Below are positions 1 to 19,855 of a stretch of 64,000 bases of DNA, in pieces. Source of the DNA: Anoplopoma fimbria (Eukaryota > Chordata > Actinopteri > Perciformes > Anoplopomatidae); contig NC_072451.1 in NCBI RefSeq assembly GCF_027596085.1, positions 5,776,231 through 5,840,230 on the forward strand, read 5' to 3'. The notes beneath the pieces are model-generated. The model did no database searches. It worked only from the letters and a program-made list of their open reading frames with translations, and was not told the origin of the DNA. The position numbers were made by a program, and so were the translations under genes. Each line of letters begins with the position of its first letter. Position 1 is the first letter of the stretch.

Positions 1-304
1 CTCTTCTCGTTTAGTGTGTGTTCTATTTGCTTGAGTTTCACCACCTGAAAGATAAAAAGAGATAAGATGACCTTGTCTGGCAAATCTCACCCGCTCTAGC
101 AACAGAGATAGCAGGCACAGAAAGGGAAGGCTGACTTTAGTTCTCTATTTATTTTACTTGGGTCCCCCTAGTAGTCAACAAGAACAAGTTTTAATGTTAT
201 GTGATTTCAGTGAGATATGAAGGTGTTTGTATTAAGTGTTAACTGCCTATGTCAACACTTTATTTGAAAATGTTCCATGAGGTGGGACACATGCTTCCAC
301 TGAC
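1..304 (-). other. prkacb: prkacb intron 3, 5' part
   Basis: Intron following exon 3; it continues past the left edge. No further exon, RNA gene or clear repeat was seen. Confidence 0.75.
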
Positions 305-433
305 CTTCTGCTTGTCCAGTACTTTCATGGCAAAGTACTGCTCTGTTCCTTTGTGTTTCACCAGCATGACTCTTCCAAATGAGCCGGTACCCAGGGTCTT
401 TAATCTCTCAAAGTCGTCGAGGCACGTTGTGCT
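305..433 (-). CDS. prkacb: prkacb coding exon 3 (glycine-rich loop exon)
   Basis: 129 nt, the expected size, acceptor TTTTTCACAG and donor GTCAGT. It encodes 43 residues (37-79 of the product) from [12 protein letters not shown] through the glycine loop [12 protein letters not shown] to AMKVLDKQK. All loop glycines and the ATP-anchoring Lys are intact, so there is no sign of a pseudogene. TEQYF matches the beta isoform at the position where alpha has TGNHY. Confidence 0.93.
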
Positions 434-3400
434 CTGTGAAAAATAACAACGCGTTAGCCTACTCTGTGGACGCAGCTACTAAAAGTATTGAGTTTTTATC
501 ATTCTTACCTGTGGTGGGCATTCCCATTTCCGCAAGAAATCTTCTTTGGCTTTGGCTAGAAACTCTTTGACTAAAGAAATAGAGCACAGGAAGATAGTTA
601 GCTCCTGTCTGGTTAAAAAAAAATGGATTATTGGCATAAAAACACATTGGGTTTTAGATTAAACTGGCAAAAAGACCAAATGCTATAACATACTAGAAGG
701 GCAAGGATAGAAATGTAGGAAATGGAAATTTAAAAATCCGTAAATCAATGGAGAAAAACACGGGCAAAGTCAACTCTCATCTGGACATACATTAAATGGG
801 ATACAAAACAGATCACATACTTTGATTTAAAGTTAAGACCAAACACAAGGCAACAACATCGAGGACAGGCAGACTAGTGATGCATGCCAAGACACTCAGT
901 TTATTTATTTCTGTTATTTAGTAGCCTTATTTTAAAAAAAGGGACAGGGGGGGATTACACACAACAGTCAGAATTACAGGGTAGGTTTATCTGAGCATCT
1001 TGTGCATCACTTAATACAGTTTGGGAGAAGGCTATTAAACACAGCATAAAAAAAATAAATGGTAAGCAGAGACAAACCAATGTATGTGAAATCCAGATTG
1101 AGAGAATGTGGATAACAAAAACACTGACTTATTATTAAAGCACACAATAAAAGCAAGCAGATCTAGCAATCTAGTTTGTCACAATAAGACCAATGGCATT
1201 CTAGTCATCTTTTGGAGGAATGAGCATACCAAAAGTCTCTATTGATCACCAAGGTTTTGCAGGAACAATCACCCACATGGATGGGATGATACGGAAGAGA
1301 AGACAGAGAGAAATATAGAGTTTCATGTACATAACAACAAGTATAAGACATCAACAAACATGATATGTAGTGGGAAAAAAAGCAACAGGAATGAAAACAG
1401 AGTTGACGTTCACCAGAGGAATTTAAAACGGAGACTGACTGTCTACTGAGGTAATTGAAGAACAGGTGTACCAAAGGGCCGTGTAGCAGGCATTCATTCA
1501 TGCACATTAGGACAGATGGACAAGATAACACTGCATACTGGAGAACAAAACATTCAAAACCGACATTATTCTACAAAGCTTTAAACTTTTCTGTAGCTGC
1601 ACCCTAATCAGTGAACTTATCTCTCTCACTATAAAAGTTTTGAAAAATAGAGTCATACAGGGTCTGTAAACTTCCGGTAGCCTCGCCTCGAAGTCGATGT
1701 TTTTTTGGATTGGGTTTTAGTTAGATGCCTAAGATAAGGTCTGTGGTAAACACAAGCTAAAAAGATGTTAATGTTTTGTTCTACGACATAAAATACTGCA
1801 GTAAATACCCCTCTTTTTTATCTTTCATGTGTCTCTAAAAAGGCAGTTGCTAACAAATGAGACAACAAAAACGTCATCACGCCGACTAGTCTGCCTTCAT
1901 GGCCTTGTTTTGCATATACTTGGGCTCATGTGACCGGGGTGTAGTTTGTTTATAGCCTTATTATCTTTAGCTTCAAAAACCTGTTGTGTTCGTTAGTGAA
2001 AATGATCGTGCTGAACAAAACATTCATCATCATAAACGTTTGTTTTCCACAGAGCTTATTTTCTGCAAACAATCCAAAATTCGAAGGTAAAATATCATTA
2101 GCTTTTTGTGGAAGATAACCAGTAAGATGCTAACTTCCGGGCTTGGCCTACAAAAATACTTCATCCCTCCAGCAGAAAAATAGAGCTAAAACAATTAGTA
2201 ACCGACAGAAATATAATCTTCAACTATTTTATAATCTGTTCATTTTAATTTTACAAGCAAAAATGTCAAACACATCAGCAAATGATCACATTTAAGATGC
2301 TGGAATAATAGATAATGACATAATTAATCAACTACATATGACCAACTAATTGATTAATTCCTAAACATGGTAGCTCTAATTAATCAAGATAATAATCTGC
2401 AGATAAATTGTTAATGACAAAAATGTTAATTGAAGACTAAAAGTTTGTTTGTTTTGTTTGTTGTTTGCTCCTTTGTGTTCTTTTTTGTTTTGTTTGTCTT
2501 CGCCCTATGTAAAGCGTCTTTGAGTACCTAGAAAAGCGCTATATAAAATTAAAGTATTAGTATTAAAATAAAAAAAATGATACAATGACTTAATATCACC
2601 CATTCAATCAGAGATACATTAAACATTTGAAAAATAGTCGGTCTTTTTGTATGCACAAATGTCTATTCAATATTTTGTGCCTTGAGGGACAAAATGGTCC
2701 AAAGCAATCAGTTTTTTTTCCAACCCCTCATGACAGCAATCCCAAAATCCAGACAAGCATAACTTGGTTCGGTTATGTCAGACTGTTGTGTTACACAAGA
2801 GTGAAACACAATACATGGGCACGCCGAAATAAAATATGTGTCACGACAGCAGCTGTTTAATCTCCCTGTGCAAGCGAGTGTGCAGAGGTGCTGTTTCAAC
2901 GGCCCCGACTAATGTCAGCTGTATACAGTAAACACAGGTACTCTAGCGTGTATATACACAGCACTGTAGGCAGCCAGGTGGCCTCGGCAGAGCAGCTACA
3001 CTCCTGACAAATCTGCAGCTCAGGGCACAGTGTCAGCTTAAACAGGTTTAACAGCTCGCAGTATCTAGGGATCATAGTTACGCTCAAAAGAAATGCTTGG
3101 CAGTATGGGAACTATTGCTGATCTGATCATCTCTGTCTGCCTGAGAGGCTCTGGTTGGCACCGCTCACTGCGCCTGGTCTCTCTCAACAGGTCAATAAAT
3201 CTAAGAGGAAGGTATTCACTGCATCATAAAGTGTCAGTTCTTTAAACAAAGTGTGTAACTGAACACAGACGGTTCTCCGCGTGCTTTTTTTTTTTTAAGA
3301 TTGTAAAAATGCTTGAAAGTAGTTGACAATTTCTGTGCATAAGTGATGAATTTGCGGCTGTTTAATGCAAATGACTTCTGCAAAATAAGACTGCAGCTTT

Positions 3401-3702
3401 TTTTTTTTATCTTTACAGCCAGGTATAGGGGAAACATTTGTGATTTATCACACAGGATGCTCCATGATGACCGACTGCACGCATCAAAGTATACGAGCGT
3501 GGAGTAAAACTGGCCCAGGCCTGGTTACGTCAAACCTTTCAAAGCTTGTAATACCCCTTATCCTCTGACGGAGGTCTGATGGAAAGCTGCTCCAGTCAAT
3601 GACGAGCTGAATGAGGGAAGCGAGCCCTGATGGACCTCTACCACTGCAAGATTAGAAAAAGAGCTCAAGTACCACAATTCAAGTGTGTTTGTCTGAGCGT
3701 GC

Positions 3703-3736
<34 letters not shown>

Positions 3737-4072
3737 GGAATACAGTAGTACGTCCAGTTTTATGAATGGAAAGAGGTGCATTTGTCATTTCTTCACCATA
3801 TTTGGTCAGGGTGCTGTACAGAGGGAAAGATTTTGTTTATGTAGCCAAGAATAAAAAAAAAAATGTGGCAGAGCAGCCCGAAGCAGAAACAGTCCCACAA
3901 GTGCCTTCAAGTAAGAAAAATAAATAATATAATGGCTTTTTGTATGTTTTTTGGGGGGGGTTTTGTGGTGCAGATCAGTGCAAAGTTTCTGTTTGATGCA
4001 GACAAACATACATTGAGTGTTATATATATAAGTTAATGAAGACAACACAGGGGAGATGATGAGTCTTTATTA

Positions 4073-4119
<47 letters not shown>

Positions 4120-4539
4120 GCCTGAACAGGGGCCTTAACCCCCCCCACCAGTCAGCTAGCCCTTCTTGTGCTCCAGTTGGTATGCAAAGCAGCCGTTTAT
4201 TTTTTCAAACGTGTATCAAACGGCTCCCCAGCAGCCGTTTATTAACGCTTTTAAAGCACTGTCAATGCGAACCCCCCTTCCCCCCTTTTGCAACATCCAC
4301 GGGGTCTTCTCGCTACGAGCTAAGGGGGTTAAACGGACGGCCTTTTTTTTTTTGACGTAACCAACCGTTGGACCGTTAAAAAAAAGCAGCGTTCTAACGG
4401 GCGGTTTGTTACGTGTCAAACGGCTAATATATAAATATATGCAAATTAGTTAGTTTTTTTTTTCTTCTAACCAAAACGACGGTTAGGACTCACCGCTCTC
4501 GAGCTCGTTGCCCTTCTTGGCGGTGGCAGCGTTCCCCAT
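305..4539 (-). CDS. prkacb: cAMP-dependent protein kinase catalytic subunit (beta-like), 5' part: three exons spanning 305-4539
   Basis: Gene-level entry for a gene whose 3' part is off the left edge. PKA catalytic subunits transfer phosphate from ATP to Ser/Thr in R-R-x-S/T sites once cAMP releases the regulatory subunits, in cytosol and nucleus. Exons at 4494-4539, 509-570 and 305-433 join in frame (46, 62 and 129 nt) to give 79 residues, about a fifth of the usual 351. Visible are the myristoylation start [10 protein letters not shown], the A-helix [12 protein letters not shown] with the conserved Trp, the glycine loop GTGSFGRV (residues 51-58) and the ATP-binding Lys at residue 73 (Lys72 in mature numbering) in AMKVLDKQK. 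Exon sizes and phases match the vertebrate gene. TEQY and MGNAAT favour PRKACB over PRKACA, and the ADGRL2 neighbour agrees. The a/b ohnologue cannot be decided. The link [12 protein letters not shown] is more diverged than usual. Confidence 0.88.
509..570 (-). CDS. prkacb: prkacb coding exon 2 (A-helix exon)
   Basis: 62 nt, the same length as the vertebrate exon. It completes the split Val and encodes [20 protein letters not shown], the amphipathic A-helix with the conserved Trp that packs on the kinase core. The acceptor is TTTCTTTAG and the donor GTAAGA. The end is unusual: ECPPQ where mammals have ENPAQ or ENPTQ. Confidence 0.93.
2160..2440. repeat. Degraded dispersed repeat ('gctgcaact/attaatcaact' family)
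   Basis: AT-rich block with repeated ATTAATCAA-type ends and an internal AAAATGTCAAA segment. It resembles blocks near 19485-19640, 23600-23790 and 47700-48020. The family is common in teleosts; I cannot name it securely. Confidence 0.45.
2505..2572 (+). repeat. 3' tail of a LINE/SINE-type retroposon
   Basis: Contains TGTAAAGCGTCTTTGAGTA followed by an AAAAGCGCTATATAAA segment and a short ATTAGTATT tail, a 3' end often seen on fish retroposons. No body of the element is attached. Confidence 0.45.
3705..3733 (+). repeat. (TG)n microsatellite
   Basis: Uninterrupted TG tract of about 14 units in prkacb intron 1. Confidence 0.95.
4077..4117 (+). repeat. (TG)n microsatellite
   Basis: About 20 TG units in prkacb intron 1, roughly 380 bp downstream of exon 1 in transcript direction. 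Confidence 0.95.
4193..4423. promoter_or_regulatory. Cluster of eight AACGG/CCGTT sites in prkacb intron 1
   Basis: Exact 5-mers at 4193, 4219, 4235, 4332, 4365, 4373, 4396 and 4419 on either strand, where about 0.5 would be expected by chance in this length. AACGG is the core of the MYB recognition sequence. The block begins 71 bp inside the intron after exon 1, a common place for enhancers. Function is inferred. Confidence 0.45.
4494..4539 (-). CDS. prkacb: prkacb coding exon 1 (N-myristoylation exon)
   Basis: Encodes [15 protein letters not shown] plus the first base of a split Val codon, then a GTGAGT donor. The start ATG at 4539-4537 has a strong Kozak context (A at -3, G at +4) and no upstream ATG in the preceding 40 nt. 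Gly2 is the expected myristoylation residue and the following Asn is the known deamidation site. Position 10 (mature numbering), an autophosphorylated Ser in mammals, is Asn here. Confidence 0.92.
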
Positions 4540-4800
4540 GGTGTGGAAGACACGGCGGAGGAGACGGCGATGGCGGTGGCGGAAAAAAATATAAACCCCC
4601 CACCCACCCCACTCCCTCAAAACCCCCGATATGAATATTCAGTCGGTGTTTAGCTAAACGTAAAGGGGCAATACAGTCCAGTATCCCTTCCAGCGACCCC
4701 CCACCCCCCTTTTTGTCACTCTCCCTTCTCTGTGTCTCCCTCTCCTTTCTTTCCCCCCCCCACCCCGGGAAAGATGTCCACTCTAGCTCAGTAACGGCTG
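4540..4800 (-). promoter_or_regulatory. prkacb: prkacb 5' leader and probable core promoter region
   Basis: Sequence directly upstream of the start codon. Read on the minus strand, 4540-4582 is a run of CCGCC/CGCC triplets, preceded by an A/T stretch containing TTTATATTTT and then several G-runs (4596-4616, 4697-4710, 4754-4768). The GC-rich, G-run-rich make-up suits a housekeeping-type promoter. The transcription start cannot be placed from sequence alone. Confidence 0.5.
4596..4616 (-). promoter_or_regulatory. G-quadruplex motif upstream of prkacb start
   Basis: On the minus strand there are four G-runs of 3, 4, 3 and 6 separated by loops of 3, 1 and 1 nt, which satisfies the standard G4 pattern. 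It ends 57 nt before the ATG, so it lies in the leader RNA or core promoter. Folding is inferred. Confidence 0.55.
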
Positions 4801-5218
4801 TGCGGTTGACATGAAGCTAGCGGTCACTTCTGTTTCGGACTCAGCTGCTCTCTCTCTCTCTATATATCTCTATGTCTCTCTACCTCTCTCTCTCTCTCTA
4901 CCCCCTCCTACCCGATCAACACTGTGCTGCATTCACGGTCCGGTGGAGAGTCGGGTTTTTTTTTTTTTTAGGTCCGTTGTCAAGACACCCAAAAAAATCT
5001 TGCTTCTTCTCATCTGGAAGCACAGATATGGGATGACATATTTTGCGTTTATCAGATGCAAACATTAAAATAAAAGACTCTTTCCAAGAAGTGGTGAAAG
5101 AAGTATCAACACATTTTATATATTATATTTTATATGTTTTTGAAAAATAAGTAATAAAAGAGTTTAAGAATACTCTGTTGCAAGTAAAAGTCCTGTAAAA
5201 GCATTATCATCTTTATAT

Positions 5219-5254
5219 ATACAGTACCAGTCAAAAGTTTGGACTGGTACTGTA
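5219..5254. mobile_element. Collapsed MITE remnant (ends only)
   Basis: Holds the start of the same inverted end running directly into the opposite end (about 36 bp, near-palindromic: TACAGTACCAGT ... ACTGGTACTGTA). The interior present in the 5413-5645 copy is missing. The downstream flank is shared with that copy. Confidence 0.8.
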
Positions 5255-5775
5255 TGATATTTATTTCCATTTTATTTCCATTTTATTTCCATTTTATTTT
5301 GTTAAATCGGCAGAGCAAAAGAACTATTAACATATATTTAAAAAAAACAGAAGAATTATTTTGATTTATAATGAGCTTTAATTAGTTAATAAACATATTA
5401 ATGCCCTACATACAGTACCAGTCAAAAGTTTGGACACACCTTCTCATTCAATGGTTTTTCTTTATTTTTATTTTTATTTTATTCTACATTGTATATTAAT
5501 ATTGAAGACATCCAAACTATGAAGGAACACATATGGAATTATGTGGTAAACAAACAAATGCTCAACAAACCAGAATATGTTTTATATTTTAGATTCTTCA
5601 AAGTAGTTGAATGAGAAGGTGTGTCCAAACTTTTGACTGGTACTGTATGATATTTATTTCCATTTTATTTTGTTGTGTTTTTTAACGGCAGAGCAAAAGA
5701 AGACAACTGATGCAAATTAAAAAAAATAACTATTAACATATATTTTAAAAAAACAGAAGAATTATTTAAAAGTCC
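5255..5775 (+). repeat. Tandem duplication of about 400 bp flanking the MITE
   Basis: The sequence after the collapsed remnant (5255-5360: TGATATTTATTTCC, CGGCAGAGCAAAAGAA, AACATATATTT, CAGAAGAATTATTT) recurs in the same order after the intact MITE (5648-5775). The segment was therefore duplicated in tandem, with differences in each copy. Confidence 0.75.
5413..5645. mobile_element. Tc1/mariner-type MITE with perfect 41-bp inverted ends
   Basis: Starts CAGTACCAGTCAAAAGTTTG and ends with its exact inverse; counting the flanking TA on each side, 41 of 41 bases pair (5411-5451 with 5607-5647). The TA dinucleotides are the expected Tc1/mariner target duplication. It is 233 bp long, with no transposase and an AT-rich interior, so it is a non-autonomous deletion derivative. 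The perfect ends suggest a fairly young copy. Confidence 0.88.
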
Positions 5776-7705
5776 CTTAAAAGATGTAACTAAGGTACAG
5801 TGCTTAAGTAAATGAGCAGCTGTTATTATGATCTAACACATGTACAGTATTTAGCAGGCATGTCGTTTTAAGTGTTCCTTTAAAATGTTATCCCCTGGCA
5901 ATTGCACTTCATTAGCTGCACATATGCTTTGATTCTGTGCAATACAGAGGGACAAGTTCATGTGTTTATGTCTGACAAGGAAGAAGGACTTAACAAAGTC
6001 AGTAATTAAAAAGTAAATAAATAATAAATCCCAATACAACTTTATTTAAATAGCCCAAAGTTACAAATCAGAAGTCTTAAGTAAAAGTAATAATATAACA
6101 ATGAAAAACAGTCACTCTCTCTAAGCTGCATATGTTATTGCTTTGACTCATAAATAAATACCTTAACATTTCAGGTTTAGGTATTTATGTGGAAGATATC
6201 TAGTTTGAATACATTTAAAACATTCCAACACAAAAAAAAGGCCATAATTAGTCGAGAATGAATTCAGTGAATTTTATTATAGCCACACATCATTTTCCAC
6301 AAAAGACAAAAACGTAGTACTCATATCCTCAACTCGAGTAATATTAGTAGTACCACAATCATATCAACAATTAAAAGGCATGCAGTCATGTTACTTAAGT
6401 AAAGCACAGAGCTATTATCAGAAAAATGTAGCATTTTAATATTGTAGGTGTTAAAAAGAGAGAACAATTCTTCATATTTCAGACAGATCTTCACATTTTT
6501 AAATAAAATAAATAGAGACGTATTATAGTTTTTAACTTGCACTATTATATTTTTGAATTCTCATTTTGGTTTTACTTGTGTGATCTTTTTTATACATATT
6601 TAATTTGCATTGTACAAAGGATATTTTCACCGCCAACAACTGCTCGCTGTAGTTGTTATGCATATTATAAATAAAGAGTTAGAACTGAAATGCGAATTAC
6701 GTTTAGAATAAAGAAAAATATGTAAATGGTTCAAATGCAATAGATTAAGTTTTCCTTTTCAAGGCAAAATTCGAGAATCATAGCGAACATGACCAGTTGA
6801 AGAAATTATGAATTTGTGAATTAAATATTCGTTGAACTTTATTTATAGGTACAGTCTTAATCTTTTCCTCTCACGACCATTCACATCTCAAAAGTTTACC
6901 ACATTTGAACTGCATGCAGTCAAAATTACACAATTTGTAATGTTTGCAAAACAATGTGATAATTTGGCCCTTGCAGCAGTCAAAATTTCTACCCAAGATC
7001 TTCCTTATTTTCAGTGTTTTGGTTCATTTAGTAAAAATAATAAAATAAGTTTAATGAAATCCTGAGTAAAGAGGTTAAATGAAACCACATTTTTTTTGTA
7101 TTTCATTGTTATATGCAAGTACCTTCATCATTCCAAGCGTTACCCGTTTAAAGAAATGTTATTTTTAGACCAAAGTATGGTCAAATAAATGAGTAACAAG
7201 AAAACTGGATTCACAAAAGTATAATTTAGTGAATAATATCTACAATGAGGGAATACTGATTTGTCCTGAGGATAGTCTGGTTCCAGGACAGTTGAGCAAA
7301 GGCAGGAGTTCTACTCCATTTTTTTGATTTCACATAGTTCAACTGGTTTATCTGACAACTGAAGAAGAATAATAACAAAGGATATTAATCTAGACATCAT
7401 AATTCCTATACATTTCGAAATAATTAAACAAAAGGGAATTTAACTTCAAATACATTTGGCCTACTTCGAATAGGATTGAAGCAATTTCTTTACCACTACT
7501 GCAACTTAATCAGTACATCATATAAATAAATAAAAAAGCTGCTATAAATGCATTTAAATCAAGGAAAACTTACACATCATATACACAGTTAAACTACTGG
7601 AGGGACGAGGCGTCCACATGAGGCCATCAGCGTCTTCGTTTTTCAAAGGGTTTGCCACAGATGAGCTGGCTGCCTTTAATGACTCTGTGGGTAATTTTGT
7701 AGTAG

Positions 7706-7735
7706 TAGGTAGTAGTAGTAGTAGTAGTAGTAGTA
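7706..7735 (+). repeat. (AGT)n triplet repeat
   Basis: About ten AGT units with one interruption, next to a short CATCTC-type stretch. Confidence 0.85.
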
Positions 7736-9110
7736 TCTCCATCTCCATCAGCTTTAAAATACTGCTTACATGTTATTGCACAAATAGAAATGAATATCCA
7801 GTAATAAATGATAATGTAACACTCTGAAAGGGGTCCCTCAGCCTAGTGAGTACTTCTACTTTTGATACTTTAAGTACAATTGATGTCAATACATGTTACT
7901 GTTTTCGAAATCAGGATTTATTATTGAGTAATTTTACATTGCAGTACTTTATGTTTACCATTACTTAAGTAAAGAATCTGAATACCACTATTGACCACTG
8001 CAGTTCTGCTTACTGACGGACTGTTTCAGGCCCGGATGTTAAGATGTCTCATCAGCCCTGTGTCGTGAAAACCAACTGCAAGTTTAGAAATGATTGGATC
8101 AACGGGGATAAGCTTAAGTGACACAGAGTAATGTAGAGTGTCAGTTAGCTGTGCCGGTTGGGATGGCACTACTCGCTGCTCAGCCCTGTGCAGATATCGT
8201 GTGTCTAATTATCATCAGCATGTGGGATGGGAGGTTCCCTCCTTCACAGACACACTCGGCCAGCTGTCATATTTTGATAAGGTGTCTGATGATCGGTGTT
8301 TCCTGTTTGATGGCAGGCTTACTGCATAGATCCCCTCTGTGAGTTAGGAATTGTACTGCTCTCATATATAATTATTTGTCCCCTTGAAATATGTTACAAA
8401 GAACCCTTAGAAGTGTTAAATAGACTTTATAGTTTTCAAAGGCTATAAAATGTTAGACACTTGTTAAAAAATGCTCATCACAAGTACCCAGAGCGCAAGG
8501 TGACATCAGATCAATCGTCCAACCAACAAGCAAAAAGCTAAATATATTCAATTTACAATAATATGAAACAGCAGAAAACCATTATATTTGAGAAACTCCA
8601 ACTTGAGAATAATTGTTATTTTTAGCCTATTTTTAAAATACCTTAATTAAAGTGTTGCTGATTACTTTTTTGTCAATCAGCTAAGCATTTCAGCGATAAT
8701 TATTTTTGATATGTTTAATCTTTGCAAATGCTGCCCCATAAAACAAATTGACTGTGATATATATTTTTCCTTAACCACACTTTCTCTAAGAAACATATAA
8801 ATTATTCCAAAACCTAATACTATTTCTCACGTTGTCATGAATTCTAATTTATCTGGTGTGTATACCCACTTCAACTCAGAGTGAATTATTGTACTTTTGA
8901 CTGATTTATTTGCCAGCTGTAGTTATTAGTAGCTTTTCAAATTGAGATTTGACAGAACATGATCTTACAAAATGTGACTTTTACAGATAATAGATCTACT
9001 ACAACAACAAACTACTTCTAATTAAGTGACATTTTCAATGCAGTACTTTAACTTGCAATGGGATACTTAACTAGAGAAGGATCCCAGTACTTCCTCCACC
9101 AGTGAATATA

Positions 9111-19134
<10,024 letters not shown>

Positions 19135-19440
19135 AAAAGGGGCAGTTCACCCAAATTACAACAAAAACTATATATGTGTTACCTCCCTAGTGATATCTAG
19201 CCATGGATTTAGTTTTGGTTTTACTTTCCCAGGTTTTTAGATTTCTGCCAACATCAATGTAATAGAGTTGAACCAACATTGTTTTGTGGTTTGTGGCTAA
19301 TATCATTAACAAATACCATTTAAATTAAAATAAAGTACCATATCACTTTCAAGAAAACAGGGTCCAAATTTTCTCGATAATCCTCAGACTTTGCTGTGGA
19401 AGTTTTAATTCCCAAAAAGAAATAAGAAAATGTTCATTTA
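19135..19440 (+). mobile_element. Dispersed 'ggggcagttcacccaaatt' repeat
   Basis: Begins AAAAGGGGCAGTTCACCCAA, the characteristic start of a short non-autonomous repeat that is widespread in teleosts, and continues with the GTGATATCTAGCCATGGATT and GATTTCTGCCAACAT segments. The 3' boundary is approximate. No coding capacity. Confidence 0.55.
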
Positions 19441-19484
19441 TTACGTCACATCAGTTTAGAGAGTATCTTATAACCTTGTTTTAT

Positions 19485-19640
19485 TTAAATAGAACTGTAA
19501 CAATGAGTAAATTATTTGATCAGAAAATAAATCACCAACAATTTTGATAATTGATTTTATAATTTACATAACTCTTCCACCTATTTAATTTTAATATTGA
19601 CTATTCTTTTCATGACAGTAAACTAAATTTATTTGGGTTT
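19485..19640. repeat. Fragment of the 'gctgcaact' family
   Basis: AT-rich fragment with the ATTTTGATAATTGATTTTAT and CAGAAAATAAATC segments seen in other family copies in the window. Boundaries are approximate. Confidence 0.35.
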
Positions 19641-19747
19641 TGGACTATTTGTCTGAGGAAACATGACATTTAAATGAGTAGTGTGTAAGACTTAGTGGCA
19701 TAAAGCAGTGAGGTTGCAACTTGCAAACAATTGAAATCCCTCAGCAC

Positions 19748-19855
<108 letters not shown>

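Larger units (their letters stand above)
571..4493 (-). other. prkacb: prkacb intron 1 (3.9 kb)
   Basis: Lies between coding exons 1 and 2. It holds a degraded 'gctgcaact'-type repeat (about 2160-2440), a short LINE/SINE-like tail (2505-2572), two TG microsatellites (3705-3733 and 4077-4117) and a cluster of AACGG sites (4193-4423). I looked for alternative PRKACB first exons, such as the long Cbeta2 N-terminus, and saw none. Confidence 0.7.
5086..9110. repeat. Mosaic of repeat fragments of the 'acttaagtaaaagta' type
   Basis: Contains scattered pieces with ACTTAAGTAAA, AAGTAAAAGTCCTGTAAAA and CCCAGTACTTCCTCCACCAG (for example 5170-5210, 6070-6090, 6390-6440, 7840-7985 and 8880-9106). These match the ends and middle of the repeat at 47445-48240. 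The pieces are broken up by Tc1-type MITE copies (5219-5254 and 5413-5645), a 5255-5360/5648-5775 duplication and AT-rich filler. No gene seen. Confidence 0.5.
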
